A DNA stretch of 64,000 bases from Bifidobacterium psychraerophilum (GCF_000741705.1 NZ_JGZI01000007.1:1-64000), one strand, 5' to 3'. Positions 39,751 to 49,499 are shown, numbered from the stretch's first letter. Translations and numbers: made by a program. Notes: generated from the letters alone by a model not told the origin.

Positions 39751-40200
39751 TCAGAAGTCGGTGGGGCTGATTCTTATCAGAATCGCTCCCACGACTATTT
39801 TGATGATCCCATCAAGAACGAAGACGACATCCAGCGGCATTGCGGGGAGCAGCAGCCCGGCACCAGCATTGACAAGAAGCACCACACCCAGAATGGCCAT
39901 CATCTTGCCATGCACCGGTATGAACATGAAGAAATGCAATGCGACTGAGATGAGAATACCCAACCAAAGCGTTCTCACCGCCGGCAATGAAGCGATGTCG
40001 CCATACGCATGCTGCGTGACTGCGAATGAGAGGAATATCAGTACCGCCAGCACCGCCATGGACAGGTTCGAGAAGCGCCACTGGCGTCAGGCTTCTCAGT
40101 CAGTTTCGCGGCGTTTTGCAGGAAAGCTTTTGCATGGGGATTCACGACATACAATTCATTGGTACGAGCATCGAAAGAAGCGCCCACTGAGGCAGCAAAC
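39751..40200 (-). pseudogene. Four-TM membrane protein with frameshift near its N-terminal part
   Basis: The intact C-terminal 102 residues (from SMAVLAVLIFLSFAVTQHA to RISPTDF) contain four hydrophobic helices. Upstream, another frame encodes FAASVGASFDARTNELYVVN and PHAKAFLQNAAKLTEKPDAS. Inserting two bases, or deleting one, near 40085 joins them as one protein. No start codon with an RBS is seen for the longer form. Alternatively only the 102-aa part is a gene, with a start at 40057-40059. Confidence 0.5.
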
Positions 40201-40214
40201 AGGATGGATATGGG

Positions 40215-41066
40215 ATGAGAATTCAACACCTCGGGACGGCCGCCGCCGAACGGATCCCCGGCATATTCTGCAAATGCGACACATGCATCAATGCCAGAAA
40301 GATGGGAGGACGGGCCATACGGACCCAATCCCAGGCCGTTGTGGACAACACCGTGCTTCTGGATTTCCCCGGAGACACCTACCTGCACTATATCCGCGAC
40401 AACTTCCCCCTGCCGGATATCCGCACACTGCTCATCACCCACTGGCATTCGGACCACTTCTATGGCGAGGATCTGGCCTACCGCATGGGCAAGGGCATGT
40501 ACGCCGATTGCAACGACTCTCATATGGACGTCTATGGTTCCCAGACAGTCAGAGGATTCTACGACAGGGCCTTCTTCCTCGAACAGCATCATGATGATGA
40601 CATGCTGTCCTTCCACACCGTCGCCCCCGGTCAATCCTTCGACGTCGAGGAGGGCAAATACACGATCCACGTTTTCGCGGCGGCGCACGGCCAATACAGC
40701 GGCGACTGCGTGTTCTATGCGATCAGCGACGGCACGAAGTCCCTGCTCTACGCCCACGACACGGGCTATTTTCCTGAAGCGACATGGGAGCAGATCCGGA
40801 AGGCCGGACTGAAATACGACTATGTCTCTTTGGACTGCACATTGGCGATGACCCCTCTACCCGAGGTCGGGGTGCCCCACATGAACTTCGACCAGAACCT
40901 CAAAGTGCGTGAAAGCATGTGCCGCATGGGACTGGCGGACAGCTCCACCATCTTCGTCGCGAACCATTTCTCGCACCACGGCTTCGAAGGATATGAAGAC
41001 TTCTACTCCAGAGCCGAAAGCGAGCATTTCGTAGTCAGCTACGACGGCATGACCTGCTCCTTCTGA
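40215..41066 (+). CDS. MBL-fold metallohydrolase (PhnP-like), 283 aa
   Basis: The beta-lactamase-fold metal site is THWHSDHF (HxHxDH, residues 76-81 or so), with later AAAHGQYSGDC, AHDTGYF (metal Asp) and ANHFSHHG. The N-terminus MRIQHLGTAAAERIPGIFC with CKCDTCINA resembles PhnP-like phosphodiesterases, which carry a structural zinc site of Cys residues. Members cleave cyclic phosphates or related phosphodiesters. It stands alone, convergent with a GNAT gene. Intact. Confidence 0.85.
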   Translation: MRIQHLGTAAAERIPGIFCKCDTCINARKMGGRAIRTQSQAVVDNTVLLDFPGDTYLHYIRDNFPLPDIRTLLITHWHSDHFYGEDLAYRMGKGMYADCNDSHMDVYGSQTVRGFYDRAFFLEQHHDDDMLSFHTVAPGQSFDVEEGKYTIHVFAAAHGQYSGDCVFYAISDGTKSLLYAHDTGYFPEATWEQIRKAGLKYDYVSLDCTLAMTPLPEVGVPHMNFDQNLKVRESMCRMGLADSSTIFVANHFSHHGFEGYEDFYSRAESEHFVVSYDGMTCSF

Positions 41067-41113
41067 CAGACGAGACAATGGGAGCGAATATCACGCTCGG
41101 CGGTCATCCCCTG

Positions 41114-41695
41114 TCACAGGCAGGCCAGTGACACCACGACACGATTGGGCGTGGGGTGGGCCACTATCGAGAAACCCTCATGCAGAAAGGTGGTGGCCGG
41201 CCCCACGAAGAGACTGGCACTTGAAGTCTTCGCCTCCCTGTTATCAACCGGGTAGGCTTCGATGGTTGCGGCATGGCCGTTCTTCGCATATTCGACGGCT
41301 GCTCGAATCAGCGTGGCGGTAAGCCCTGTTCGCCTGTACTCCCTGCGTATCGAAAAACACGTGATGGCCCAGACGCCCGCCTCCTCGAAAGGCTCTCTGG
41401 ATCCGGCCTTCACGATCCGCGATTTCTCCAGACGCCGTTGATGCGGACGCGGCCCCACTCGCACCCATCCGGCGGGGACGCCGTCAACATACGCGATGAT
41501 CCCCGGGGCTGGGCCCGATGCGACCTCATCATGCAAAGCGGATCTGCGTTCCTCGACGGAACATGTGCGCCACTGTGTCCCCTGCATCACCGGCCACATG
41601 CACTGGCAACTTTTCCCGTCGCCACCGCCGTTGAGCACGTCCTGAAGGTCGTGCCAACGATCGATCGTCGCCGGCCGCGTTGATATCTCTTCCAT
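41114..41695 (-). CDS. GNAT-family N-acetyltransferase, 193 aa
   Basis: Motif A is ITCFSIRREYRRTGLTATLI (RRTGL acetyl-CoA loop), followed by AVEYAKNGHAATIEAYPVD and FLHEGFSIVAH. A Cys pair (SCQCMW) near residue 33 is common in a family of small GNATs of unknown acceptor. The ATG at 41693-41695 is preferred over a GTG two codons upstream. Convergent with the MBL-fold gene. Confidence 0.8.
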   Translation of the reverse strand: MEEISTRPATIDRWHDLQDVLNGGGDGKSCQCMWPVMQGTQWRTCSVEERRSALHDEVASGPAPGIIAYVDGVPAGWVRVGPRPHQRRLEKSRIVKAGSREPFEEAGVWAITCFSIRREYRRTGLTATLIRAAVEYAKNGHAATIEAYPVDNREAKTSSASLFVGPATTFLHEGFSIVAHPTPNRVVVSLACL

Positions 41696-41743
41696 GAACA
41701 CAAGCTAGCACTTCCAAGCGATGCCAACATGAACCCCGCGATA

Positions 41744-41786
41744 CCCGTGCCCGTGCCTGCGCCTGCGCCTGCGCCTGCGCCTGCGC
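41744..41786. repeat. Hexanucleotide tandem repeat
   Basis: Two CCCGTG units, then five CCTGCG units, in tandem. The tract lies about 50 bases upstream of the GNAT gene start (minus strand), so its length could vary and change expression. Confidence 0.75.
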
Positions 41787-42073
41787 TATCAGAATGATCC
41801 ATCGCCCTGCAAGCTTTCACCAGGGTGCCCACAACACTGAGAAAGGCCGATCATCAGCTCGTATTAAAGAGCGGGAGGCAAGAGATGGAAGGAGGTGGAC
41901 GCTTGATTTCAAGGTTTCGCCCTTCCACAACAAGGAGCTTCCAAGGCATGCAAAGCGTACAATAACTGATGTCACACCGGATCGATCATCGGCCTGCAGC
42001 ATCGTTCAGCTTCGAGGATCGACGTGAACAACAGCAGCCAAAGAAGGCAGCTTGACCGGAACAAGGACAGCAC

Positions 42074-42760
42074 ATGCATCGAAGAACGGCGAGATTCCTT
42101 CACCTGATCGCGGCAACAGGTACCGCAGCGCTGGCACTTGCCACCATGTCGGCATGCGCGAGCTCCGATTCAACAGCACAGCTGCCGACACCAACCTCCT
42201 CCGCATCGATAACGACCACCGGCAAGGCCGAGTCCTCTTCGCCTTCAGGCAATACATCATCAAACGCCAGCACGACGGGCCCCTCCAATGCACCGGACAA
42301 CCTGGGAAGCTACCGCCAACTGTTCACAGACCCGACCCTTGCGCAATGCATGGCGGAAATCATGGATCAGCACGTCGACGACCAGCTCACCCGCACAACA
42401 GCCGAAGACCTCACCGGCATCGGCGGGATAGGCGTCGCGAACGGTTACGCACTGCCCGACACACAACACCCCTACTGCGGCATCGCCCTGAAGGATCTCA
42501 CCAGCCTCTCAGGCATCGAACACTTCAGCAACATCCAGACACTCGACCTCGACGATCTCGAACATTTGCAGGATCTCACGCCAATCCGCGGACTCAACCG
42601 CCTCATGCTATTAAGGCTCAATGGCACCGCCGTCACCGACTATTCCCAACTCAACTCGCCCACGCGCATATTCAACCTCGACGTGTACATCAATTCAGAC
42701 CAGCCCGCACCGACCATCGAGCAGCAAAGAGCCTGGCGCATCAACATCATCACCCAGTGA
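42074..42760 (+). CDS. Lipoprotein with Ser/Thr linker and leucine-rich segments, 228 aa
   Basis: Signal peptide with lipobox LATMSAC (Cys near residue 28), then a Ser/Thr-rich linker (about 30-72). The rest has LRR-like runs: LTSLSGIEHFSNIQTLDLDD, LEHLQDLTPIRGLNRLMLL and LNGTAVTDYSQL. Surface-exposed, likely for binding proteins or glycans. It is convergent with the glycosyltransferase gene, 9 bases between stops. Confidence 0.7.
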   Translation: MHRRTARFLHLIAATGTAALALATMSACASSDSTAQLPTPTSSASITTTGKAESSSPSGNTSSNASTTGPSNAPDNLGSYRQLFTDPTLAQCMAEIMDQHVDDQLTRTTAEDLTGIGGIGVANGYALPDTQHPYCGIALKDLTSLSGIEHFSNIQTLDLDDLEHLQDLTPIRGLNRLMLLRLNGTAVTDYSQLNSPTRIFNLDVYINSDQPAPTIEQQRAWRINIITQ

Positions 42761-42769
42761 AACCCTGCT

Positions 42770-43705
42770 CTACACGACCTCGGGCTTTCCCTTTTCAGCC
42801 AGCGCCTCGATGCCGGAGCGTATACGAACCGCCGCAGCCATGCCGCCATCGCCGTAACTGGGTTCCTGCATGAAGAGCGCACTCGGAGAGTTTCCGCTGA
42901 GGAGCTCTGGATGATGCCGTACCGTGCGCTCCCAAAGTTCGAGCCGTTGCATCGAGACGGTCTCGATACCGAGGATCGCATCGCAGAGATGTGCCTGGTA
43001 GCTTTGCTGATGTTTGCGAATAATCAGCCGCATCAGTTCGAGTCGCTTGCCCATACTGGCGATATTCGAGGAAGTTGAACTCGTTCGATACTCGATGAGG
43101 GGTTCAGGGATGATGCCGATCCGGCCGTGTGTGGAATAGGCTTGTTCCATATGTTCCAGAATCGTCAGGTAGAAATCCCAGTCCTCGAATCCCGCTCGCA
43201 TATCCTCATCGTATCCACCCGCAGACAGTGCGAGATCACGCCGAAACACACATGCTGCAGGACAGTTGTTACGGGCCAGAAAAGCGCCGATATCCCCGCC
43301 GAGGGGTTTCACAGTGGATTCGAGCACCCCGAAGGTGCTCATCCAAGAGGACGCAGCGACAAGGCCGTCATCGTGATGAAGCAGGTCTACTGCTGATTCA
43401 AGGAAGTGCGGTTTGAAACGGTCGTCGCCATCGAGCACGGCCACGAAGGTGCTCGATGCAGCCCTGATGCCTCTGTTCCGCGCGGAGGAAACCCCGGCAT
43501 TCCGCTGATGAATGACCCGCACACCACTATCCGATAATTCGACCAGAACGCGGATTGTCCTCGGGTCGTCCGAACCGTCATCCACGACGATGATGCTTGG
43601 AGTCTGGAGCGTCTGCGCATGCACCGAATCGACCGCCTCGACTATGTAATCGGCCTGGTTACAACACGTAATCACTACTGTGACATCATTCGCATCATTG
43701 CTCAT
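42770..43705 (-). CDS. Glycosyltransferase family 2, 311 aa
   Basis: GT-A fold: the start DVTVVITCCNQADYIVEAVD, the nucleotide-sugar site VVDDGSDDPRT, the DxD-type motif VAVLDGDDRFKP and the acceptor-site region GFEDWDFYLTIL (ED of the base region). It builds surface polysaccharide or glycolipid; the sugar cannot be told. It stands alone without other polysaccharide genes. The ATG at 43703-43705 gives the usual N-terminus. Confidence 0.88.
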   Translation of the reverse strand: MSNDANDVTVVITCCNQADYIVEAVDSVHAQTLQTPSIIVVDDGSDDPRTIRVLVELSDSGVRVIHQRNAGVSSARNRGIRAASSTFVAVLDGDDRFKPHFLESAVDLLHHDDGLVAASSWMSTFGVLESTVKPLGGDIGAFLARNNCPAACVFRRDLALSAGGYDEDMRAGFEDWDFYLTILEHMEQAYSTHGRIGIIPEPLIEYRTSSTSSNIASMGKRLELMRLIIRKHQQSYQAHLCDAILGIETVSMQRLELWERTVRHHPELLSGNSPSALFMQEPSYGDGGMAAAVRIRSGIEALAEKGKPEVV

Positions 43706-44125
43706 GGCATCATCCTAGCTGTATCACGAAACGGCAACACCAACAGCCGTTAAGACCATCCTCATACTTTCTGATAACAACACCACCGTCACGATCCATT
43801 GCGCCCAGTCACTGCAACACAACAGTGCAGACGCCTCGGACCGGATGTATCCACTCTCAGGATGTGTACCCTCTTTGGATGAAACAGGACGACCAGCCCG
43901 GGATCACCTTCGACGATTGCTAATCTGACTGTGACTTAAGAAGATGCGCACAGTCTTAGGCAGGACAGCACTGGTGGCATACGGGATTCCCGGATGATTG
44001 AACTCTGCGCAGGGGAGCTTCCGATAGGGTGCGATCAGCTGTATGGATCGGGGGATGGCGCTCATACCTCTCCCGCAGGGAGCCCGTACCGCTGAAACAA
44101 TATGAACAATATGAGAGGATGGCCT
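43706..44125. other. Intergenic stretch, 420 bp
   Basis: It separates the divergent glycosyltransferase and membrane-anchored-protein genes and should hold both promoters. The minus-strand frame crossing it (43904-44461) runs into the downstream gene and looks like a shadow. No operator or terminator was picked out. Confidence 0.35.
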
Positions 44126-44596
44126 GTGACTCACAACCGAAGATCTCATGGAGCGGTCTGGACCGTGGCCCTGGTCGTATTGCTCGTAGTGGCTTGCCTG
44201 GCAGGCGTGCTCTTCTGGCGATCCCAGGCTAGGCATACAGGCAACAGCTCTTCCACCGATGTCGGCGCTGCATCCTCGCAGCAGCAGACACCGGAACGCA
44301 AGCTGCGCGTACTCAACAGCAGAGGCTTGGGGTATCAAGGATGCTCCGTCGATTGGCACGACGCGCAGAAAACGAAGGACGGGTATGCGGACACCCTGAT
44401 GCTTCACAACACAGACGGGCTCGGCGAGATAGGGATGGGCAATGAAACCGGCACATACCACCTGACCGTCTCCTGCCCCTTGGTGACGCCGGAGACTGGC
44501 GAGACTACCGTGAGCAAATCATTCAAGATCACCGTCGACAGAGGCACAGACACCGTCACCATCACCATGCCCTACGCATCATCATTCAAAGAATGA
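44126..44596 (+). CDS. Membrane-anchored extracytoplasmic protein, 156 aa
   Basis: One N-terminal TM (WTVALVVLLVVACLAGVLFW), a Ser/Gln linker, then a beta-rich outer domain (GYQGCSVDWHDAQK, GTYHLTVSCPLVTPETGE, ending VTITMPYASSF). Two Cys outside could form a disulfide. The GTG start is chosen because AGAGGA lies about 8 bases upstream; an ATG 24 bases earlier is possible. Not recognised. Confidence 0.6.
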   Translation: MTHNRRSHGAVWTVALVVLLVVACLAGVLFWRSQARHTGNSSSTDVGAASSQQQTPERKLRVLNSRGLGYQGCSVDWHDAQKTKDGYADTLMLHNTDGLGEIGMGNETGTYHLTVSCPLVTPETGETTVSKSFKITVDRGTDTVTITMPYASSFKE

Positions 44597-44763
44597 AGCT
44601 GCGCACTGCTGCTCCTGCCCCGAACCACACGAGCTTGCTCCCAGGAGATGCGCTCTCCTGAGTTGCTAGTCATGAATGCAACGATATAACAGTATCCTTC
44701 GATGAATACTGACAGGATCGGCATCTTTGGCGGTGTCTCAAATCATCAATAGGTCAGCATTCG

Positions 44764-45162
44764 ATGTATAGTCATCATATGCTGACTATTGCTTCTCGTG
44801 TTGATGCTATGAACCGATTGGGCCGTGCGATGGCCGATGCGACCCGGTCACGGATTCTGCTGTCATTGTTGGACAATCCAGGATATCCGGCCCAGCTTTC
44901 TCGCGAACTCGGGATATCCCGCACCAATGTTTCCAATCATCTGGCGTGTCTCAGAGGTTGTGGCATCGTCGTCGCAGTACCCGAGGGTCGCAGAACCCGC
45001 TATGAGATTGCTGATGCACACCTGACACATGCACTGAAGGATTTAGTGGACGTTGTGCTCGCTGTCGACGATGGAGCGCCCTGCCTAGATTCGAATGCTG
45101 ATGTGCCATTGTGCTGCGGCCCCGGGGTCAATCAGACACAGACAAACCAGGAGGCTCGATGA
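44764..45162 (+). CDS. ArsR/SmtB-family metal-sensing repressor (CmtR/CadC-like), about 127-132 aa
   Basis: Winged-helix repressor released by metal ions. HTH: PAQLSRELGISRTNVSNHLA followed by the wing VVAVPEGRRTRYEIADAHL. Cys residues in CLRGCGI and the tail CLDSNADVPLCCG may bind Cd, Pb or Zn, as in CmtR. The stop overlaps the start of the P-type ATPase gene (ATGA), so both are translated together. An ATG at 44779 is an alternative start; a perfect inverted repeat overlaps it. Confidence 0.88.
   Translation: MYSHHMLTIASRVDAMNRLGRAMADATRSRILLSLLDNPGYPAQLSRELGISRTNVSNHLACLRGCGIVVAVPEGRRTRYEIADAHLTHALKDLVDVVLAVDDGAPCLDSNADVPLCCGPGVNQTQTNQEAR
44768..44789. promoter_or_regulatory. ArsR operator candidate overlapping the translation start
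   Basis: ATAGTCA (44768-44774) and TGACTAT (44783-44789) are perfect inverted arms with an 8-base spacer. It is the shape of an ArsR/SmtB site and covers the start region of the repressor gene itself. Confidence 0.6.
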
Positions 45163-47099
45163 ACCGGGCGGAGCCTGTATCCCCCCAAGAGCAGAAGAGC
45201 CCCTCTATCATTCATGACGATCTACCCGAAGAAGCAACCCCATGGTGGCGTGACCAAACATTGCTACTGCCTATTGCATCCGGCCTGTTGTGGGCTATTG
45301 GCCTCGCTCTGCGACTGCGCGGATTCATAGTCTCTTCATGGATTATGTTTTCTATTGGATTGCTCGCCGGCGCATCGACTTTCGTTCCGGGCACTTTCAA
45401 GCAACTGTTCGCCAATCGCGGGCGCGAGCGTCTGGGAGTGGGCCTGCTGATGACCATATCCGGTATCGGCGCAGTGCTTCTCGGTCATGTCGAAGAGGCC
45501 GCAGCCCTGGCCTTCCTGTTTTCAATTTCAGAAACGCTGGAAGACCGATCGATGGATCGAGCCAAACAAGGGTTGCGTGCATTGCTTTCACTAATACCTG
45601 AGACGGCACACATCTCCAGCGCGACAGGAGAGCGGGTCATCCCAGCGGCCCAAATTCGCCGAGATGACATTCTCATTGTGGGAGCAGGTGAACGCGTGTC
45701 CACTGATGGCGTGGTTTCCAGCGGCCACTCCTGGCTGGACACTTCAGCCGTTACGGGAGAGTCGATTCCAGTCGAAGCCACACCCAGTGACGAAATACTT
45801 GCAGGTTCAGTCAATGGGACAGGAACACTCTACGTCCGGGCCACCGCGGATGGTCGCGACAACTCCTTGACAAAGATTGTGCAGCTGGTAGAGCAAGCCC
45901 AGGCGAATAAAGGCACCCGTGCGCGCCTGGCCGATCGCATCGCAAGTCCCCTGGTACCGGCGGTGCTCATCACCGCTGTACTCGTCATCATCTTTGGCTT
46001 CATCATCGGCAACCCTGCCATGTGGGTCGAACGCGCCCTTGTCGTTCTGGTCGCTGCATCACCTTGCGCCCTAGCCATCGCAGTACCCGTAACGGTAATC
46101 TCAGCAATAGCTTCAGCATCCAAAGCCGGGGTGATCATCAAATCCGGCGTCGCATTTGAACAGCTGGGAACCATTCGCCGTGTGGCATTCGACAAGACAG
46201 GCACCCTCACCCGCAACCAACCACGGGTCATCACCACAGTCACAACGGCCGGACGCTCCCAAACCGAGATACTGGAGTGGGCTGCGGCACTCGAAGCTGC
46301 AAGCAGTCATCCATTGGCACATGCCGTCATCACCTCCGTAGAGAATGCACCAGGTGCTGCAGATACCGAGGAAATCCCGGGATGTGGCGTATCAGGACTT
46401 GTCAACGGCCACCAGATACGCGCCGGGAGTCCTCGTTGGATTGATCCGCGGGAACTCACCGAGGATGCCGGTAAGTTGTCGCTTCGAGGCATGAGCCTCA
46501 TCATCGTAGAAGCAGACGGGCAAGTAGCGGGAATCATCGGCATCAGAGATGAGCCACGCACTGAGGCCCGCGAGGCGATCAGACGTCTGAACGACCTGGG
46601 TATCGAGACGGTGATGCTCACTGGCGACAACACCCGTACCGCCGAGGCAATCGCCAGCGAAACGGGCATTACCGAAGTTCATGCCGAACAACTTCCCGAG
46701 GATAAAGCCGAATACTTGCAGCGTTCATCATCCCAGGTACCAACAGTCATGCTGGGGGACGGCATCAACGACACACCGGCATTAGCTGCAGCCACCGTAG
46801 GCATCGCCATGGGCGCCACCGGCAGTGCCGCAGCCATCGAGTCAGCGGATGTCGCACTCACAGGCAACGACCTGCGTTTGCTACCAGCGGCGCTGGAACA
46901 CGCTCGAAAGGCCCGTGCGATCATGACCGGGAACATCGTACTCGCCCTTGCTCTCATCGCAGCACTGTTCCCCTTGGCACTGTTTGGAATCCTTGGACTT
47001 GCCTCGGTGGTGCTGATACATGAGATCGCCGAAGTATTCGTCATCCTCAATGGTTTGCGGGCAGGGCGCACAGCTCTGCCTAACAGAACCGTAAGGTGA
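45159..47099 (+). CDS. P1B-type heavy-metal-exporting ATPase, 646 aa
   Basis: Pumps metal ions out. Motifs: TGES (189-192), metal-site SPC (291-293), phosphorylation site DKTGT (Asp335), SSHPLA, and GDGINDTPALA. TM8 has HEIAEVFVILNG. An SPC motif with a TM8 His-Glu and no N-terminal metal-binding domain fits the P1B-4 group (Co, Zn, Cd or Fe). The ATG is set by AGGAGG. It overlaps the ArsR gene. Metal stress is the likely inducer. Intact. Confidence 0.92.
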   Translation: MNRAEPVSPQEQKSPSIIHDDLPEEATPWWRDQTLLLPIASGLLWAIGLALRLRGFIVSSWIMFSIGLLAGASTFVPGTFKQLFANRGRERLGVGLLMTISGIGAVLLGHVEEAAALAFLFSISETLEDRSMDRAKQGLRALLSLIPETAHISSATGERVIPAAQIRRDDILIVGAGERVSTDGVVSSGHSWLDTSAVTGESIPVEATPSDEILAGSVNGTGTLYVRATADGRDNSLTKIVQLVEQAQANKGTRARLADRIASPLVPAVLITAVLVIIFGFIIGNPAMWVERALVVLVAASPCALAIAVPVTVISAIASASKAGVIIKSGVAFEQLGTIRRVAFDKTGTLTRNQPRVITTVTTAGRSQTEILEWAAALEAASSHPLAHAVITSVENAPGAADTEEIPGCGVSGLVNGHQIRAGSPRWIDPRELTEDAGKLSLRGMSLIIVEADGQVAGIIGIRDEPRTEAREAIRRLNDLGIETVMLTGDNTRTAEAIASETGITEVHAEQLPEDKAEYLQRSSSQVPTVMLGDGINDTPALAAATVGIAMGATGSAAAIESADVALTGNDLRLLPAALEHARKARAIMTGNIVLALALIAALFPLALFGILGLASVVLIHEIAEVFVILNGLRAGRTALPNRTVR

Positions 47100-47389
47100 C
47101 AGAGACAGACAATGTTTCATTCAGCATGAACGCATAACCTGCACACCCCTCCGCACAGACCACCAACCCGCTCTTGCCCGAGACAACATCTCATGATGCC
47201 AATACTCCTGGATTGACTGCTGTCGGCAAGTCACCGCGGGATGACGCAATGCATCTCACCAGACCCAGATTCACCTTGGCGCCGAAGCACTCCGTGGCAT
47301 ACGTCTGCATATTCAGGATCGTGAAGAAGATTCGCCTCCCGCATCCAATCGTTTCAGAATCGGTTCGAGACCAGCAACCGGTCGCGCCG

Positions 47390-48772
47390 TTAGGCATCGA
47401 CGGTCAATGAAGTCAGCAAAGTGGCGGCAAGGCAGACGAGTGCAGAAACCGACATCACCGCGGTGAAGCCTTGCGTGAACCCGGTGCTTGAGACCATCGT
47501 TCCAAAGCGGTAGAACACCATGACGGATATGGCCGTTCCAACAGCGCCGCCGAGTTGTCTTGATATGTTGAACAGTCCTGACGCGTTGCCGATATATGTT
47601 GCTTCCACCGAGCCGAGCATGGCCTTCTGCAGAGCAGGACCTGCCATTGATATGCCAGCCCCGCATACTGCCAGCGCCACGGCCACCGGGAGATATGATG
47701 CGCCCCTCCATGCAGCGAAGGCAATCCACGCATAGCCGAACATCTGAAGGGCGAATCCAGCCAGCGCCACTCGTTTCTCGCCATGGATGTCGGCCATCTT
47801 CCCCGCGAAAGGCGATACCACGACGAGCGTCCCCGTCCACGGCAATATCTCCAACCCCGCCTTCAATGCAGTCGCGCCCTGCGCCACTTGAAGGAATTGG
47901 GGAAGGAAGAACACGGTTCCATACATGGCGGCGTACAGAAGAAACGTTCCGACGAAAGCGACATCGAATCTCCTCGACCTGAACATGTGCAAAGGCATCA
48001 GCGGATTCCTTCTCAATCGCTGCAGAGCAATGAACGCAAGCGCGCATGCCACACCGAGCACACCGACGAAACATGTCACCAGGCTGATTGACCCGACAGC
48101 GCTTTGCGAAAGCATATACATGAAGGCCGCAGGTGCAATGATGACAAGAATCGCGTCGAGTGGATGAGGCCTCTTACCCTTGCCCGCATCGGCTGGCAGC
48201 CGCTTCAGCACGAGATAGGCTGTGGCCAGTCCGATCGGGATGTTGATCCAGAATATCCACTGCCACGACAGCGTCGACACGATGAGACCACCCAGAGACG
48301 GTCCTGCTATCAGCGCCAATCCGCCGATGGCGCTCCAGATTCCCAAAGCCCTGCCTCGCCGTTCAGGCGGGATCGATGCACTGAGAATCGCCATCGACAT
48401 AGGGGTCATCACCGATGCCCCGACACCTTGCAACACCCGAGACCCTACCAGCAAAGGGTAAGTGAGCGACAAGGCGCAACAGGCGGAGCCGATGGTGAAC
48501 ACCAGCAGGCCGATGACATACATCCTCCGATGACCTATGGATGCGCCATAAGCGACACCGACCAGCAGCAGCGCGGCGATCGTGATGTTATAGGCGTTCA
48601 GCACCCATTGCAACTGACCGACCGACACGGAGAAATCCTCCCGAATCGCGGTGGTGGCAGTGGACACGATCATCGAATCCATCATCGACATGAAGAAGCC
48701 AAGCGAAGTCAAGGCGAGCAGCCACCTCTCACCCGATTTGTTCGCAGTGGCTTCTGTTGAAATTCCGGACAT
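47390..48772 (-). CDS. MFS transporter, DHA2 (EmrB/QacA) type, 460 aa
   Basis: Drug:H+ antiporter of the 14-TM group, here about 12-14 hydrophobic segments. Typical: FFMSMMDSMIVSTATTAIRE (TM1 with the DxxIV motif), QWVLNAYNITIAALLLVGVA, GSRVLQGVGASVMTPMSMAI (motif C-like region) and GRALGIWSAIGG. Preceded by an ArsR-type regulator gene on the same strand (85-base gap), so the pair forms a drug-response cassette. Intact. Confidence 0.9.
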   Translation of the reverse strand: MSGISTEATANKSGERWLLALTSLGFFMSMMDSMIVSTATTAIREDFSVSVGQLQWVLNAYNITIAALLLVGVAYGASIGHRRMYVIGLLVFTIGSACCALSLTYPLLVGSRVLQGVGASVMTPMSMAILSASIPPERRGRALGIWSAIGGLALIAGPSLGGLIVSTLSWQWIFWINIPIGLATAYLVLKRLPADAGKGKRPHPLDAILVIIAPAAFMYMLSQSAVGSISLVTCFVGVLGVACALAFIALQRLRRNPLMPLHMFRSRRFDVAFVGTFLLYAAMYGTVFFLPQFLQVAQGATALKAGLEILPWTGTLVVVSPFAGKMADIHGEKRVALAGFALQMFGYAWIAFAAWRGASYLPVAVALAVCGAGISMAGPALQKAMLGSVEATYIGNASGLFNISRQLGGAVGTAISVMVFYRFGTMVSSTGFTQGFTAVMSVSALVCLAATLLTSLTVDA

Positions 48773-48857
48773 CGCACATCTCCAAACTGTTCTATAGTTC
48801 TAAAACATTCAAACTATATCACGTCCGACAACCCGCTCTTCCAACACCAGCAATCAA

Positions 48858-49151
48858 TCAGAGACTGTCGTAGAAGCCTGAGACGAAGGTGTCGAAGGCA
48901 TCCTTGTTGATGGAGACGTACTTCTCACGCGCCACCTTGCGGGTGACAGTCAGCCCCGCCTCACGCAACAGTTTGAAATGATAAGAGCCGGTCGATTTGC
49001 TCATATCGATCACCGCACTGACCTCGCCGCAGGTGACGCCACGGCCCGCGTCTTTGAGATACCGAAGAATCGCGATCCGCGTCTGGTCCGAAAGGGCTTT
49101 GAACACCTTCACGAGTTGGTCGTCGGCAGCAGAGAACAATTCAACAGTCAT
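48858..49151 (-). CDS. ArsR-family winged-helix regulator, 97 aa
   Basis: HTH: LVKVFKALSDQTRIAILRYL, then VTCGEVSAVIDMSKSTGSYH, then FKLLREAGLTVTRKVAREKY. The recognition helix and wing are of the ArsR type (SdpR-like, no metal Cys). The ATG at 49149-49151 is preferred to one 24 bases upstream. It precedes the MFS gene and should regulate it. Confidence 0.82.
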   Translation of the reverse strand: MTVELFSAADDQLVKVFKALSDQTRIAILRYLKDAGRGVTCGEVSAVIDMSKSTGSYHFKLLREAGLTVTRKVAREKYVSINKDAFDTFVSGFYDSL

Positions 49152-49262
49152 ATGACAATTGTACAAAGAAATCATGCACGGATCTTCTCGAAAAGCACAC
49201 CCCCTGGGTGGTGCAGGCGCCCGCCGACGGCGTGCTTCGATCTTCCGGGCCGAACATCAATC

Positions 49263-49499
49263 TTGATAGAATCGAATGATCTGGAACTTCACATACAAGA
49301 CGAGGGGGTTGGTATGGGTATGGTTCCACAAGCAAGCAGCGCCACGGTACGGACACGTAGCGGATTCCACACCTGTATCGCGGCATACGGTATCACAGCA
49401 TACGGCGGAGAATCCTCGGGCCGAAGATTCCGCATTGACCTGCCGACCCACCGTTTCACCCGAGCGATCAACACCGACACACTTTGGTCGAAATCATGA
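49263..49499 (+). pseudogene. C-terminal remnant of a NarL-type sensor histidine kinase
   Basis: The frame LELHIQDEGVGMG (G1-box-like), followed after a scrambled part by ITAYGGESSGRRFRIDLP, resembles the end of NarX/DesK-type kinases (DDGxGM ... AYGGxL...GFxVxxxLP). The ATP-lid region is abnormal and the upstream half is absent. It lies directly before a small membrane-protein gene. Resemblance is moderate. Confidence 0.4.

Noticed and set aside
42052-42873. 273-codon plus-strand frame over the lipoprotein gene
   Set aside because: Shadow of the lipoprotein gene in another frame, very rich in His, Arg and Pro.
43904-44461. 185-codon minus-strand frame
   Set aside because: Antisense to the membrane-anchored protein, with no motif or RBS.
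47100-47389. Frames between the P1B ATPase and MFS genes
   Set aside because: The 68-codon minus frame has no start site and no known product; the region looks plainly intergenic.
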